From NCBI RefSeq assembly GCF_039614715.1, contig NZ_CP154857.1, forward strand, positions 1,798,001-1,862,000: a stretch of 64,000 bases of DNA, written 5' to 3'. Shown piece by piece: positions 63,897 to 64,000 of the stretch. A program made the translations under genes and the position numbers. This DNA is from Microbacterium sp. AZCO (GTDB lineage: Bacteria; Actinomycetota; Actinomycetes; Actinomycetales; Microbacteriaceae). How positions within the stretch are numbered: the stretch's first letter is position 1; every line of letters begins with the position of its first letter. The notes under the pieces are model-generated. The model saw only the letters and a program-made list of their open reading frames with translations. It searched no databases and was not told the origin of the DNA.

Positions 63897-64000
63897 ATGA
63901 TGGACAGGGCACAGCTCGCGGACTTCCTCCGTCGACGGCGCGAGGCGCTGCAGCCCGAGGACGTCGGGCTCCGCCGCGGATCCCGCCGCCGCACGGCAGG
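63897..64000 (+). CDS. XRE/MmyB-type transcriptional regulator (partial, runs off the right edge)
   Basis: About 34 codons are visible: MMDRAQLADFLRRRREALQP then EDVGLRRGSRRRTA. This LxDFLRxRREALxPEDVGL...GxRRR opening is typical of the helix-turn-helix plus MmyB-like ligand domain family. CACACT ends exactly 6 nt before the second ATG (63900), which may be the true start. It probably controls the adjacent SDR gene. Confidence 0.8.
   Translation, partial: MMDRAQLADFLRRRREALQPEDVGLRRGSRRRTA

Overview
The window is about 64 kb of high-GC (roughly 70%) actinobacterial chromosome. Several things point to Microbacteriaceae, most likely Microbacterium or a close relative: the succinylase-type dapC/dapD/dapE lysine genes, a DUF3117 protein, a MarP-type periplasmic protease, and TANNNT -10 boxes placed directly before start codons. 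The heptamer GGATGCC/GGCATCC is also strikingly frequent. I saw no rRNA, tRNA, CRISPR array, transposase or phage gene. Most of the window is core metabolism with scattered small unknown genes.

Layout, left to right. 1-5 kb: end of an alpha/beta hydrolase, a stress-type membrane protein, then a translationally coupled trio (PRC/MgtE-N/CBS protein, DUF1003 membrane protein, Mrp-like ATPase without the usual CxxC), an ankyrin protein and a TatB-like subunit. 5-16 kb: O-methyltransferase, DUF3117, a PIG-V-like membrane protein, dapE and dapD divergently expressed, a TetR/MFS efflux pair with three palindromic operators, citrate synthase, dapC with ferredoxin, and azlCD. 16-25 kb: typA/bipA and a complete peptide ABC importer (binding lipoprotein, two permeases, one fused double ATPase) with a strong hairpin after the binding-protein gene. 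25-32 kb: a CPBP protein, a large unknown secreted/membrane protein, and the glycine cleavage operon gcvT-gcvH-gcvP behind a tandem glycine riboswitch. 32-41 kb: a secreted Ig/FN3 protein, MarP protease, and the NAD de novo operon (NrtR-type Nudix regulator, nadA, nadB, nadC, cysteine desulfurase) with a near-perfect operator at its promoter.

41-64 kb is more accessory. It holds a DUF559/AbiEi-type gene bracketed by 31-bp-period palindromic repeats, an ABC exporter, an MFS exporter, a carboxymuconolactone decarboxylase-like protein next to a 39-residue cysteine-rich ORF, an Fpg/Nei glycosylase, an acyl-CoA (methylcrotonyl-type) carboxylase pair and a frameshifted patatin gene. It ends with a run of single-gene units (hydrolase, MalY-type lyase, VOC, YCII, flavoprotein, MATE, aldo/keto reductase, SDR) and the start of an XRE/MmyB-type regulator at the right edge.

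The most unusual observations are the repeat-bracketed DUF559 gene, the over-represented GGATGCC heptamer that appears to bend codon choice, the fixed 6-7 nt spacing between -10 boxes and start codons at fifteen genes, the cysteine-rich micro-ORF, and the one-base frameshift that leaves the patatin gene open into the downstream carboxylase gene. All calls come from reading the sequence; no database search was run.
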